This document shows positions 1 through 9,200 of a stretch of DNA of 15,864 bases, piece after piece; position 1 is the stretch's first letter, and each line of letters begins with the position of its first letter. Both the position numbers and the translations under genes were made by a program. Below the pieces are notes generated by a model. The model had not been told where the DNA came from, ran no database searches, and worked only from the letters and a program-made list of their open reading frames with translations. The DNA is from Chryseobacterium gleum (GTDB lineage: Bacteria; Bacteroidota; Bacteroidia; Flavobacteriales_D; Sanyastnellaceae), in the NCBI GenBank assembly GCA_945897395.1, contig CAMDFE010000005.1:1-15864 (forward strand), written 5' to 3'.

Positions 1-468
1 TCTTCCTACTAAACGTGGTAAACGTTGTGTTCCGCCGTAACCTGGAATGACGCCCAATGAAACTTCAGGCAATCCCATAACGGCATTCGATGAAGCCACA
101 CGCATGTGACAACTCATGGCTAATTCCAATCCACCTCCGAAGGCATATCCATTCACTGCTGCAATAACCGGTGTATTCAATCGCTCAACGAAATTGAATA
201 ACTGCTCGTGTCCCAATAACGAAAGTTCTTGTCCTTGTTCAGCAGAAAAACTTGCAAATTCTTTAATGTCCGCGCCTGCAACAAACGCTTTCTCTCCTGC
301 GCCTGTAAGCACGATTGCGCGAACGTTTTCATCTGCTTCCGCATCTGCAAAAGCTGTGTGTAACTCTTCAATGGTTGCCTTGTTCAGGGCGTTCATTTGA
401 TCGGGTCTGTTTATGGTAATGATGCGTGTTGCACCAATGTTTTCTAGAAGTAAAAATTGAAACGACAT
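1..468 (-). CDS. Enoyl-CoA hydratase/isomerase family protein (partial, C-terminus off the left edge)
   Basis: This is a crotonase-fold protein that probably hydrates trans-2-enoyl-CoA to 3-hydroxyacyl-CoA in fatty acid beta-oxidation or a related CoA pathway, in the cytoplasm. The 156 visible residues begin MSFQFLLLENIG and contain the CoA/oxyanion-hole motif AGADIKEF (about residues 64-71), the second oxyanion motif GYAFGGGLELA (107-117) and LPEVSLGVIPGYGGTQRL (133-150). Both glutamates that act in classical enoyl-CoA hydratases are present, E115 and E135, with the same 20-residue spacing as E144/E164 of the rat mitochondrial enzyme. This favours a true hydratase over an isomerase or other crotonase member. 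Family length is about 258 residues, so roughly 100 residues are missing. The ATG at 466-468 is the natural start, just before the first beta strand. A near-match to the -7 box (TAAATTCG, 485-492) lies 16 nt upstream, so it may have its own promoter despite following the large secreted-protein gene by only 36 bp. Confidence 0.93.
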   Translation of the reverse strand, partial: MSFQFLLLENIGATRIITINRPDQMNALNKATIEELHTAFADAEADENVRAIVLTGAGEKAFVAGADIKEFASFSAEQGQELSLLGHEQLFNFVERLNTPVIAAVNGYAFGGGLELAMSCHMRVASSNAVMGLPEVSLGVIPGYGGTQRLPRLVGR

Positions 469-484
469 GTGATAATTGTTTTTG

Positions 485-492
485 CGAATTTA
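485..492 (-). promoter_or_regulatory. Possible -7 box of the enoyl-CoA hydratase gene
   Basis: On the minus strand this reads TAAATTCG, one mismatch from the Bacteroidota -7 consensus TAnnTTTG, 16 nt before the ATG at 468. No clear TTG lies 17 nt further upstream. It sits in the 36-bp gap after the preceding gene. The assignment is weak and based on the motif alone. Confidence 0.3.
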
Positions 493-504
493 TCCTAAAA
501 GAGA

Positions 505-3500
505 TTAACGAATCACAGTTACGTGTCCAATTAATTCTTGTCTTCGTTCTATACTGTCGAAAGTCACCTTCCAAGTATAAACATCGTTTGGAACAAAATA
601 CCCTTTGTAACCCGCCAGCCAAGGCTCATCCGGGTTATTCGTTTCGAAAATCATGATGCCCCAACGGTCGAAAATTTGAAGATGAAAACCAGTTAAGTTA
701 TCTCCAACCACCAAGAATACATCATTCAGCCCATCGCCGTTTGGTGTAATTGCATTGGGAATATAAACAGGAAAATACGGACGGACATACACCGAATCTA
801 TTCCCACACAACCTGTGTTGTTCGTGGTGGTTAAATAATACCAAGTCGGTGATGAAGGAATGGCGGTGGGATAAGCGCAATCGGTACATGAGAGTCCTAC
901 AGAGGGAGACCAATTGTAACTCAATCCAAATGTATTTCCGAATAAAGAAGTGCTTCCCGGATAATCGAAGTATTGATCAGGACCAGCATCTACTTCGGGT
1001 AACAGAAGAATGTTCATGTACAACGAATCGGTGTCGGCGCATCCGTTCACATCTGTTCCAACCACAGTAATCCATTGCGAAAAAGGCGCATTCGCTAAAG
1101 TTGAACTCGCCGAAGCATTAACAACACTACTATATGGCAACCACGAATAAAAATCAGCACCGCTTGCTTCAATCGGATAGTATCCGCCCAGGCAAACAGT
1201 GCCACCTTCGGAAGCGACCACATTCAATTCAATCACATCAACGCTTACTTCAGAATTGCCCAAACCGCAAGCGTTCGTAATGGCAACAATATAAGTTATC
1301 GAGTTTGTTGGTTCAGCCGTTGGATTCTGAATGTTGGTTGCATTCAATCCTGCCGAAGGAGACCATGAATACGTGAGCCCTTCTTCAGATTGCAACACCA
1401 CGCTTTCTCCAAGGCACAATTGAATGGTCGGATAAACGACCCCTCCCGGCACCGTTTGTTCAACAAAAACGTAGCAGCTGTCAGTGTCTTGGCAACCCTC
1501 TGGCGTTGTTATGGTGACAAAAAATTGTTCGTCAACCGTTGGTGCTGCAACTGTATTTGCGGTATTCAAAGTACTCAAGGATGTTGAACTTTGCCATTGA
1601 TAAGTGACACCTCCGGAAGCAGTGAGGGCTTGTGACTCACCAAGGCAAATAGTGAAATCCGGACCTGCTTCAGCGATTGGAACGATAACGTTCAGATAAA
1701 CACCAACGGTATCGCTTCCACATGCATTAAAATCCGAGACGTAATAGGTTGTAGAAATCGCTGGCGTTGCACTGGCCGTGTTACCATTTACGTTTGAAAG
1801 TGTTGCATTATTCAACCAAAACAAATTCGTTGATCCTGTTGCGTTCAATGTTACTGATTCACCCAAACAAATGGAGTTCACACTTGCAATTGTCGGAGGA
1901 ATAAATTCAATAATTTGAAGATTCACTGTTGCGGTATCTGAAACGTAGCAATCATTTATATCGGAAGCGATCATGGAAATTGTAACATTTCCAACTGCAT
2001 CAAATACGTGACTGGGTTCAAAAGCTGTGCTTGTAAAACCATCTCCGAAATTCCAAATAAAATCAGAAGCATTCAATGTTCCATTGTAGAATTGCGCAGG
2101 GCTTCCGACGCATATTTGAGAAGGACCTTGAACACTCGCAATGGCTTCAAGCTGTCCCAAATCGAAACGGAAAACCGCGAGGTTACATCCGAAACTGTTA
2201 TTGGTGGAAGACCAAGCTCCGGGAGTAGTTGGAAAATCATCGTTGTTCTGACAACCCGCGCAGACTGCTTGATACACAGATCCGCTTTTATCGAAACGAG
2301 ACGTCCCACCATCTACATGTTCCGCACTTGAACTTCCGCCGAGAAAAGATCCATAGACCAATTGCGTAGCGCTAGAATTCAAAACAGCCAAATAGAAATC
2401 GCTTCCATCGGTTGTCGATTGAAAAGCATCTGCTGTAATTGGAAGGTTATTCGTGGTGCTGTAATAGGCCAAACATGTTAGTGCAGGGCAAGTCAACGAA
2501 TTGGTATGTCCGCCCCACCCACTAAAATAAATCTGATTGCAATCGCTCACCAAAAAAGCTGTTGGAGAAATGTCAATCTCACCGCTTCCTGTTCCAATGG
2601 TGGTATTCCAGTTGAGCGTGCTTAAAGTTGGATTGTATTGACGAATGAATTGTCCACTGTTCGCCTGGCCGTATAACCCTGGAGTTATGGTCATGGTTCC
2701 TTCAGTCTGCCCTAGACAATAAATATTATCGTTTAAATCGGTTTGAAGGAAATACGCTTGATCGTATTCTCCAGTTCCAATAAATGTTCCGGCTACTGGA
2801 GTAAATGTGTTTGCATCGATTCGAAGAATAAAACCATCTGTAGCACCATTCCAATTGGGATCTTGACCGTTCGAACAGAATGGAAAATTCTGACTTTGTG
2901 TTCCCCCAGCTAAAAGTAAATCTCCATCGTTTGCAAATTCCAAAGCATAAATTGCATCTGCTCCTGACCCACCGAAATACGATGACCAAAGGAGCATGCT
3001 CAAACTCGGATTCAACTTCGCAACATAACCATCACTGTCTCCGCCCCCATAGGTGGGCTGTGTGGAGCCTCCCGCAATGTCTGCATTCCCGCGAACACAT
3101 GACCCAATAAATATATTGTTGTTACCATCTACATTCACTTCACCACGAAACGCGTCACCATAATTGTAGAACAATTCATTCGCGTAATTCAATCCATCTG
3201 TTGCATTTTCACCAAGAAAAGTCGAAGCAGCTAAAGTTCCACTCGCGTTAAACTTCGTGATAAAAAAATCACACCCGTCAGGATGACCGCTTGTAAAAAA
3301 GGTCGACATCATAACGGGATTTCCTCCTGCAAAAACGGGTTGATAGGCACCCATCGAAGTTGGAAAATCGTTGCTTCCTGTCACCCCGAAAACAATTATG
3401 CGATTCAGGTTATCTACTACCACTGAATGAGGTGTTTCTTGATGAAGTCCACCTAAATAAGTACTATACAAAAGTCCAGACCCCGTAGCATCGAACTTTG

Positions 3501-4392
3501 AAATAGCTACATCAAAATAATTTCCGCTTATCGGATTAAACGTGGAGCTGAAAGCATTCGCTGTTGTGGGATAATTGTTAGCGAAAACACTTGCTCCTGA
3601 CACTAAATTCCCACTTAAATCGTCACATGCCGTGAATCCGAAATTATTCGCTGAAGAGCCTATGAATGAAGAGAACGCTATTTCAGGGTCAATGATTATC
3701 GCGTAATTTGCATCGTAATTTCCAAGTTGAAATTGCAAGCGATTTCCATTCAAGATATATTTGCATTTCACTTCAATGAAATGTCCATTTATCGATTGAA
3801 AAGCGAACGGTTTCGACTCGTAAATTCTTCCAAGATCATGATGTGATATTAGGTTTCCGGAAGTATCCAACTCCAATTGCAACGAATCGTGATAGTTCCA
3901 AGAAATAAGATTTGGATCTGCATTAGGCTGAAGTTCAAATTGGTATTTAATGGATTTTGATTTTCCTAAAACGCGAAGGTCAATTCCATCATAGACATTC
4001 TGAAAATTTATATTTTGAAACCGATTCACATGCGAGCTCCACTTCGTTGAGTCGGGACCTAAATAATAATTGAAATATCCAGGCAATTTTTCTTGTTCCT
4101 CGGCTTGATTCAATTGTGCATTCTCCAATTGCTGCAGGAAAAATAAAGTCGTTACCGATTCAGGAAGAGCATTCGGTTTGTGATCGGGATTAAAAATAGT
4201 TGAATCGAAAAGCTCATAGGCGAATCCGTTCGATTGAATCCAGAAAGATCCTCCGGGAATTTCAGCTTTGTACTTGACATGCAGTGGCCATTGACCTTTG
4301 TTTTGAATGAAAGAAATTTGAGAATAGACAATCGCTGGCAAAAATGTCAGAAAAAACAGTAGCGAAAATATCTTTCTTCGTCGGGGAGACAT
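505..4392 (-). CDS. Secreted modular T9SS cargo: DUF7948-like, SBBP propeller, PKD, Ig-like repeats, CHU_C sorting domain
   Basis: This is a 1295-residue extracellular or surface protein, expected to be exported by Sec and then by the type IX secretion system. Residues 1-24 are a signal peptide (MSPRRRK, hydrophobic core, cleavage near VYS/Q). The start ISFIQNKGQWP and the region to about residue 240 resemble the DUF7948 N-terminal domain. About 240-740 holds repeated propeller-like units of SBBP type (fragments such as YSTYLGGLHQET, WSSYFGGSGADA, YGSFLGGSSSAEH). A PKD domain follows (WNFGDG near residue 781), then tandem Ig-like modules beginning (I/L/V)CLG, and a C-terminal CHU_C/gliding-motility domain from about 1208 (IPNAITPNGDGLNDVF, FDRWG) ending VTVIR. 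The frame stays open upstream to a TTG at 4443, but the ATG at 4392 starts exactly at a signal peptide and has a -7-like box 6 nt upstream, so I chose it. The true ligand or role (adhesion, matrix, enzyme-free scaffold) is unknown; I see no catalytic domain. Confidence 0.9.
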   Translation of the reverse strand: MSPRRRKIFSLLFFLTFLPAIVYSQISFIQNKGQWPLHVKYKAEIPGGSFWIQSNGFAYELFDSTIFNPDHKPNALPESVTTLFFLQQLENAQLNQAEEQEKLPGYFNYYLGPDSTKWSSHVNRFQNINFQNVYDGIDLRVLGKSKSIKYQFELQPNADPNLISWNYHDSLQLELDTSGNLISHHDLGRIYESKPFAFQSINGHFIEVKCKYILNGNRLQFQLGNYDANYAIIIDPEIAFSSFIGSSANNFGFTACDDLSGNLVSGASVFANNYPTTANAFSSTFNPISGNYFDVAISKFDATGSGLLYSTYLGGLHQETPHSVVVDNLNRIIVFGVTGSNDFPTSMGAYQPVFAGGNPVMMSTFFTSGHPDGCDFFITKFNASGTLAASTFLGENATDGLNYANELFYNYGDAFRGEVNVDGNNNIFIGSCVRGNADIAGGSTQPTYGGGDSDGYVAKLNPSLSMLLWSSYFGGSGADAIYALEFANDGDLLLAGGTQSQNFPFCSNGQDPNWNGATDGFILRIDANTFTPVAGTFIGTGEYDQAYFLQTDLNDNIYCLGQTEGTMTITPGLYGQANSGQFIRQYNPTLSTLNWNTTIGTGSGEIDISPTAFLVSDCNQIYFSGWGGHTNSLTCPALTCLAYYSTTNNLPITADAFQSTTDGSDFYLAVLNSSATQLVYGSFLGGSSSAEHVDGGTSRFDKSGSVYQAVCAGCQNNDDFPTTPGAWSSTNNSFGCNLAVFRFDLGQLEAIASVQGPSQICVGSPAQFYNGTLNASDFIWNFGDGFTSTAFEPSHVFDAVGNVTISMIASDINDCYVSDTATVNLQIIEFIPPTIASVNSICLGESVTLNATGSTNLFWLNNATLSNVNGNTASATPAISTTYYVSDFNACGSDTVGVYLNVIVPIAEAGPDFTICLGESQALTASGGVTYQWQSSTSLSTLNTANTVAAPTVDEQFFVTITTPEGCQDTDSCYVFVEQTVPGGVVYPTIQLCLGESVVLQSEEGLTYSWSPSAGLNATNIQNPTAEPTNSITYIVAITNACGLGNSEVSVDVIELNVVASEGGTVCLGGYYPIEASGADFYSWLPYSSVVNASASSTLANAPFSQWITVVGTDVNGCADTDSLYMNILLLPEVDAGPDQYFDYPGSTSLFGNTFGLSYNWSPSVGLSCTDCAYPTAIPSSPTWYYLTTTNNTGCVGIDSVYVRPYFPVYIPNAITPNGDGLNDVFLVVGDNLTGFHLQIFDRWGIMIFETNNPDEPWLAGYKGYFVPNDVYTWKVTFDSIERRQELIGHVTVIR
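780..1890 (-). repeat. Tandem Ig-like protein modules of about 75 residues
   Basis: Within the large secreted protein, a motif of the form (I/L/V)CLGxSxxLxAxG recurs near nucleotides 1870, 1650, 1420 and 1200, giving a period of about 220-230 bp. A degenerate copy that lacks the cysteine (YFDYPGSTSLFG) lies near 970. Each module then has a Y/FxW strand (for example YQWQSS, YSWSPSAGL, YNWSPSVGL), a TAxPT-like turn and a closing Y/F-V strand. The repeats are diverged at the DNA level, so they are old protein-domain duplications and not a recent nucleotide expansion. Confidence 0.8.
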
Positions 4393-4398
4393 AGTATT

Positions 4399-4425
4399 CG
4401 AAGATAAGACTACTTCGGAACACAA
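4399..4425 (-). promoter_or_regulatory. Putative promoter of the large secreted-protein gene
   Basis: The minus strand carries TTG (4423-4425), a 16-nt spacer, then TATCTTCG (4399-4406), one mismatch from TAnnTTTG. The box ends 6 nt before the chosen ATG at 4392. It lies in the 53-bp gap after gpsA, so the gene could be read both from here and by read-through from gpsA. Confidence 0.45.
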
Positions 4426-4445
4426 TGCGTTGCTTTTCAACAAAA

Positions 4446-5450
4446 CTAGCTAAGCTTATCGGCTAGGATTCGCATTTCCACAGCAGGTGAAACCTTCTCG
4501 TAGAGTATTCTATAAACGGCATCCGCGATTGGAATATCTGCGTTGAATTTCTTGTTGATCTCGTGAATTCCGCGTGTAGCATAGTAACCCTCAGCCACCA
4601 TATTCATTTCAATGGTTGCCCATTTCACGCTGTAACCCTTACCTACCATGGTTCCGAATGTGCGATTACGCGAGTAAGGCGAATAAGCTGTTACCAATAA
4701 GTCGCCCAAATAGGCCGAAGATTTGACGTCTCTGTGCGCTTCGTGCACCGAATCTATAAATCGTTCAATTTCTCCTATAGCCGCAGTTACAAGCACAGCC
4801 TGAAAATTATCTCCGTAACCCAAACCGTGACAAATACCCGAAGCCACAGCGTATACATTCTTCAGAATTGCTGACAGCTCTGTACCAAAAACGTCTTCTG
4901 TTGTGGTTGTCTTAATGAATCGACATTTCAACTGTTCTGCCATGTAGTCGGCCTTATCTAAATCTGAACAGCCTATGGTTAAGTATGAAAGCTTCTCAAG
5001 TGCCACCTCTTCGGCATGACAGGGTCCACAGATAATGCCAATGCTGTCGTACGGAATATTCCACGTCTTGTGAAAGTATCGCGCAGGAATCGCATCAAAC
5101 TCGTTGATTACCCCTTTAATTGCAGAGAATAAAATTTTATTTTCCAAACCAGACACCTCTGCTTCTTGGAAGGCCGAGTGAACAAATGCGGACGGAATGG
5201 CTACTACCAAAATATCACACGCATCTACAACTTCTTGAAGGTTAGAAGAGACGTGAACTTTGTTCAAATCGAATTCAATGGCCTGAATGTAATTCGGATT
5301 GTGGCCAAACTCTTGAATGTGCTTTACAGCCTCTTCATTGCGCATCCACCAATGCACATGCTCTTGCGATTGACTCAATAATTTGGTTAAAGCCGTAGCC
5401 CAGCTACCGCCACCTAAAACTCCAATAGTCTTCTTTCCTGAATCTGTCAT
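4446..5450 (-). CDS. gpsA: Glycerol-3-phosphate dehydrogenase [NAD(P)+]
   Basis: This cytoplasmic enzyme reduces dihydroxyacetone phosphate to sn-glycerol 3-phosphate, the backbone precursor of phospholipids. The 334-residue length fits the family (E. coli GpsA has 339). Visible motifs in order are the Rossmann nucleotide-binding loop GVLGGGSWATAL (residues 10-21), VAIPSAF, SAIKGVINE, GPCHAEEVA (the GPSxAxEV equivalent), ELSAILKNVYAVASG with the presumed catalytic lysine K197, GLGYGDNFQA, and GDLLVTAYSPYSRNRTFG. An in-frame TTG at 5483 would add 11 residues (starting MEFLRMIIFAF). I reject that start because those codons are a promoter: TTG-N17-TATCTTTG, with the box 5 nt before the ATG at 5450. 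It is transcribed divergently from the response regulator and is followed by the secreted-protein gene on the same strand. Confidence 0.97.
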   Translation of the reverse strand: MTDSGKKTIGVLGGGSWATALTKLLSQSQEHVHWWMRNEEAVKHIQEFGHNPNYIQAIEFDLNKVHVSSNLQEVVDACDILVVAIPSAFVHSAFQEAEVSGLENKILFSAIKGVINEFDAIPARYFHKTWNIPYDSIGIICGPCHAEEVALEKLSYLTIGCSDLDKADYMAEQLKCRFIKTTTTEDVFGTELSAILKNVYAVASGICHGLGYGDNFQAVLVTAAIGEIERFIDSVHEAHRDVKSSAYLGDLLVTAYSPYSRNRTFGTMVGKGYSVKWATIEMNMVAEGYYATRGIHEINKKFNADIPIADAVYRILYEKVSPAVEMRILADKLS

Positions 5451-5455
5451 GAATG

Positions 5456-5483
5456 CAAAGATAATCATTCTTAAAAACTCCAA
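5456..5483 (-). promoter_or_regulatory. gpsA promoter, full consensus TTG-N17-TAnnTTTG
   Basis: The minus strand has TTG at 5481-5483, exactly 17 nt, then TATCTTTG at 5456-5463, followed by CATTC and the gpsA ATG. This matches the -33/-7 consensus described for flavobacterial promoters. Only 5 nt separate the box from the start codon, so the predicted transcript has essentially no leader. It is the best promoter match in the window. It shares the 71-bp divergent region with the response-regulator gene, for which I find no equally good box. Confidence 0.75.
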
Positions 5484-5521
5484 TTTCCTTCGTAATTTGC
5501 AAGCGTTGAAGCCAATGAATT

Positions 5522-6286
5522 ATGGAAAAACTGAAAGCGATACTGGTCGATGACGAATTCTTCGCTCGTGAGAATTTAAAAATGTTGTTGGAAGACTATG
5601 CGAACGAAAATATCGAATTAATCGGGGAAGCCTCTTCAGTAAAAGAAGCACTCGAGTTGTGTGAAAAAAATCAAGTTGACCTGGTTTTCTTAGACATCAT
5701 GATGCCTGAGGCCGATGGCTTCGCATTTTTGGATCAGGTTAAAAATCGAAATTTCCAAGTTGTATTTACCACCGCCTTTCGTGAGTATGCCGTAAAAGCA
5801 ATTAAAGAAAACGCATTAGACTATCTCGAAAAGCCCATTGATATTGAGGAGCTAAAAAATGTTGTTGCAAAAGCCGTGAAAAGCAAATCGCAACAAACGG
5901 GAACTTTAGACGAGAATAAAATTAACCGTGTCCTTCAGGAAATTGCCCTACATAGCAATTTCGATAAAACAATTGTCCCTACCAGAGATGGATTTGTGAT
6001 TCTTCGTAACAACGAATTGATTCGTTTAGAAGCCGACGAAAATTACACGACGCTGTTTTGTGTGAATGGAAAAAAATACGTGAGCAGCAAGAACATCAAA
6101 TCTTTCGAAGAAAAATTAGATTCGCACATGTTCATGCGAGTGCACAAATCGCACATTGTAAATGTTGCCTTGCACTTAAAAGAATTCAACCGCACTGAAG
6201 GCAATGTGGTGGTGCTTTCCAACGGCGATCACGTGCCTGTTTCCAGAAGAAAACTGCAAGAATTTTTAGATAAGATACAAGAGTAA
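5522..6286 (+). CDS. LytTR-family two-component response regulator
   Basis: This is a 254-residue cytoplasmic transcription regulator with an N-terminal CheY-like receiver and a C-terminal LytTR DNA-binding domain. The receiver spans about residues 3-120, with the acidic pocket D10/D11, the phospho-acceptor D58 (in VFLDIMMP), T84 (FTTAF) and K104 (LEKPID), so it looks fully functional. The LytTR domain covers about 150-252 (RLEADENYTTLF, YVSSKNIKSFEEKL, FMRVHKSHIVN, VPVSRRKL). The ATG at 5522 is the only sensible start; another ATG 7 nt upstream is out of frame. It lies 2 nt upstream of the sensor kinase gene, so the two form a cognate pair in one operon. The regulated genes are unknown. LytTR regulators bind direct-repeat sites, and none was confirmed here. 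Confidence 0.95.
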   Translation: MEKLKAILVDDEFFARENLKMLLEDYANENIELIGEASSVKEALELCEKNQVDLVFLDIMMPEADGFAFLDQVKNRNFQVVFTTAFREYAVKAIKENALDYLEKPIDIEELKNVVAKAVKSKSQQTGTLDENKINRVLQEIALHSNFDKTIVPTRDGFVILRNNELIRLEADENYTTLFCVNGKKYVSSKNIKSFEEKLDSHMFMRVHKSHIVNVALHLKEFNRTEGNVVVLSNGDHVPVSRRKLQEFLDKIQE

Positions 6287-6288
6287 TC

Positions 6289-9200
6289 ATGCGTTTGAAG
6301 AAATACATATCAATCGCTTTGTTTTGCCTCCCCTTCGCTGTTCTTGGGCAACAATATTCTTTTATTCAATACAGTTTGAAGGAAGGGTTGGCCCAAACGC
6401 AAGTGCGTTGTATTCAACAAGACAAGCAAGGATATGTTTGGATTGGCACGCTCGGTGGAGCTTCCAAATTCAATGGAAATCAGTTCGTGAATTACAGCAG
6501 AACAGATGGGCTCATTAACAATCAAATCAACTGCATTCAACAGCTTCAAAACGATCAAATCGTTTTCGGTTCCATTGGAGGAATCTCCGTTTTAGAAGGA
6601 AACACTTTCACCACTCACAAATATTCAGGAGAGCTCAACGACGCTTCCACAACTTCATTGGTTGAATTCAATTCGAATGAATTACTCATCGGAACTGAAC
6701 GCGGGTTAATCTTTTTCTCAGAAAATAAATTTGTAGAAGATAATATCACACTGTTTTTTCAAGGAGAAAACATCAAGCGCATTCGAAAAAACAGCAACAA
6801 TGAATTGCTCGTCGCCACGAAAAAAGGAATTTGGAAATTAAAAAACAATCAGTGGGAACAACTCTATCTTCTCAATGATGAAGAAAATGTTTTATTCGAT
6901 TTTATTGAAAATTACAAGAACGAAATATGGGCCGTTACTTCACTCGGCGGAGTGTTCAATGTCACTACTGGGGAAACACTAACGAACATTGGTGACTTCG
7001 CTTTGGCAAATATTTTCACTGGAATAGATTCGCACAACGGCAACATCTACTTCACCAGCAGAACCGGAGTTGTCATGTTCAATGAAGCAGATGAAAGTCA
7101 TTTGCTTTTTTCCAAATCAAACGGATTGGCTATTGATGATATTCGCCAAGTGTTCATTGATCGCGAGGGCATTCAATGGTTTGCAAGTTATGGAGGAGGT
7201 CTATTCAAGCTTACCAGTACTCAATTCAAAAGCTTCACCACAAACAATGGTTTAACGGGTAATGCCGTCATGAGTATTACACAAGATGCACGAGGAAATT
7301 ACTTATTCGGCACCTACGACAACGGCATTAGCTTCTTATCCAATCCGTCTGATAATTTTAGTGCAAGTTTCAATGCAGCACTGAATGAGCTGTCCCCGAA
7401 TCTGCGAGTTTGGACTACATTAAAAAGCTGGAAAGGATCTATTTGGATTGGAACTCCGGAAGGACTTTACGAATACGACCGTAATTCATTCGCCATGCCG
7501 CATTGGCTTCAATATGGAAAAGAAAATGGTTTGGAGGAAGAAGTTGTTTTAAGTTTATGCGAAAGAAAAGACGGAGGCTTACTTATTGGAACGAATAAAG
7601 GAATTCAATCCTTTTCAAATAAAACATTTCAAAGTTTTTCGCAATTGCCCGATTTCCCTGCTACAAGAATTCGACACATTATTGAATCGCGTGATGGAAA
7701 AATCTGGATGGCGACACGTGATGGAATTTCGCTCTTTCACAACAACACGTTCACCAATTTCGGTGAGGCACAAGGGCTTCAAGACGCAAGTGCCTATAGC
7801 ATTGCTGAATTACCAAACGGAGAACTGATTGCTGGAACACAATCGGGATTGTACAAAGGCAACGAAAATGGGTTCGTGCATTTAAATATCTCTGAAGAGC
7901 CTGGTGGAAACACGGTGAACTTCTTGAAAGTGATTCAAAATAAATTATGGATTGGAACCCTCAACGGAATTTTCATTTGGGAATTGAATAGCGATGGAGG
8001 CCTTGGCGAGCGGATGATTCACTTGAACGAATCAGATGGATTAATAAGCCTTGAAACAAACCTAAACGCCATATTTGTCGACATTCAAAATACCGTTTGG
8101 GTAGGGACACCGAACGGTGTGATGCAAATTGAAAGAAGTGCCATTGATAAGAAATTCAATATTCCTCAGCCCATTGTTCATCTCACGAGCATTCAATCGA
8201 ATCTTGAGAACATCGATTGGAAAGCACTGACTTCAGGCACTTGGAATGGTAAGGCTTTTCCGAATGGACTTGAATTTAACTACAGACAAAATTCATTTAC
8301 CTTCTTTTTCGACGCGTCGAGTACGACCTATCCTGAAAGATTGGAATTCAGTTATTGGCTGGAAGGACTAGACAGCACGTGGAGCAGCCCAACATCATTT
8401 TCGCAAGTCAACTTCAACAATCTCCCTTCTGGACATTACACGTTTCACATTCGCGCCCGCAACGGGCAATGGGGAGAGTGGAGTGGAGAGGTGACCTGGC
8501 AGTTCCGTATTTCACCGCCTTGGTATTTGATGTGGTGGGTGATTTTATTGGCGTTGATTTTTCTTGGTGGCATTGTCCTTCTCATCTCTCGTTCAAGAAG
8601 ACGAAACATTCGCAACAAGCACTTGGCAGAACAATCTGAAATGAAGGCCAAGCTACTGATGCTTGAGCAACAAAGCATGAATTCCAGCATGAATCGTCAT
8701 TTCATTTTCAACGCATTGAATTCCATTCAATACTACATTAACCGTCAAGATAAATTAGCCGCAAACCAGTACCTCACAGATTTCGCTAAACTCATTCGCA
8801 AAAACCTAGATAGTTCGCAAGAAAACTTCGCTCCTCTTTCCGAAGAAATTGAACGACTTGAATTGTACTTGAAATTGGAAAGCATGCGCTTCCCTGATAA
8901 GTTCATGTATAGTGTTCACCAAGACTCTCCGGAAGCACTGCGATTGGTTAAAATTCCGGCCATGCTTATTCAACCGTTTTTGGAAAATTCCATTTGGCAC
9001 GGATTATTGCCGAAAGATTCGGGCGGACAGCTACACGTTTTTTTCGGGTTGAAGGAAGGGTGCCTCGAAATTCGCATTGAAGACAACGGCATTGGTTTGG
9101 CTGAAAGCCAGGCGCGAAAAACCAACAGCGACGTTCACATTTCAAAAGGAATGGAAATTACACGAAGCCGCATTGAGCTGATCGAACAAATGACCGGTAA

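Noticed and set aside
505..4392. Antisense or out-of-frame small genes inside the giant secreted-protein gene
   Set aside because: All lack recognisable domains, signal sequences or promoter boxes, and overlap a continuous, domain-rich coding frame.
5484..5521. Promoter for the response regulator around GTAATTTGC
   Set aside because: It reads TAATTTG, one base too short for TAnnTTTG, and no TTG is well spaced; I could not support a specific promoter.
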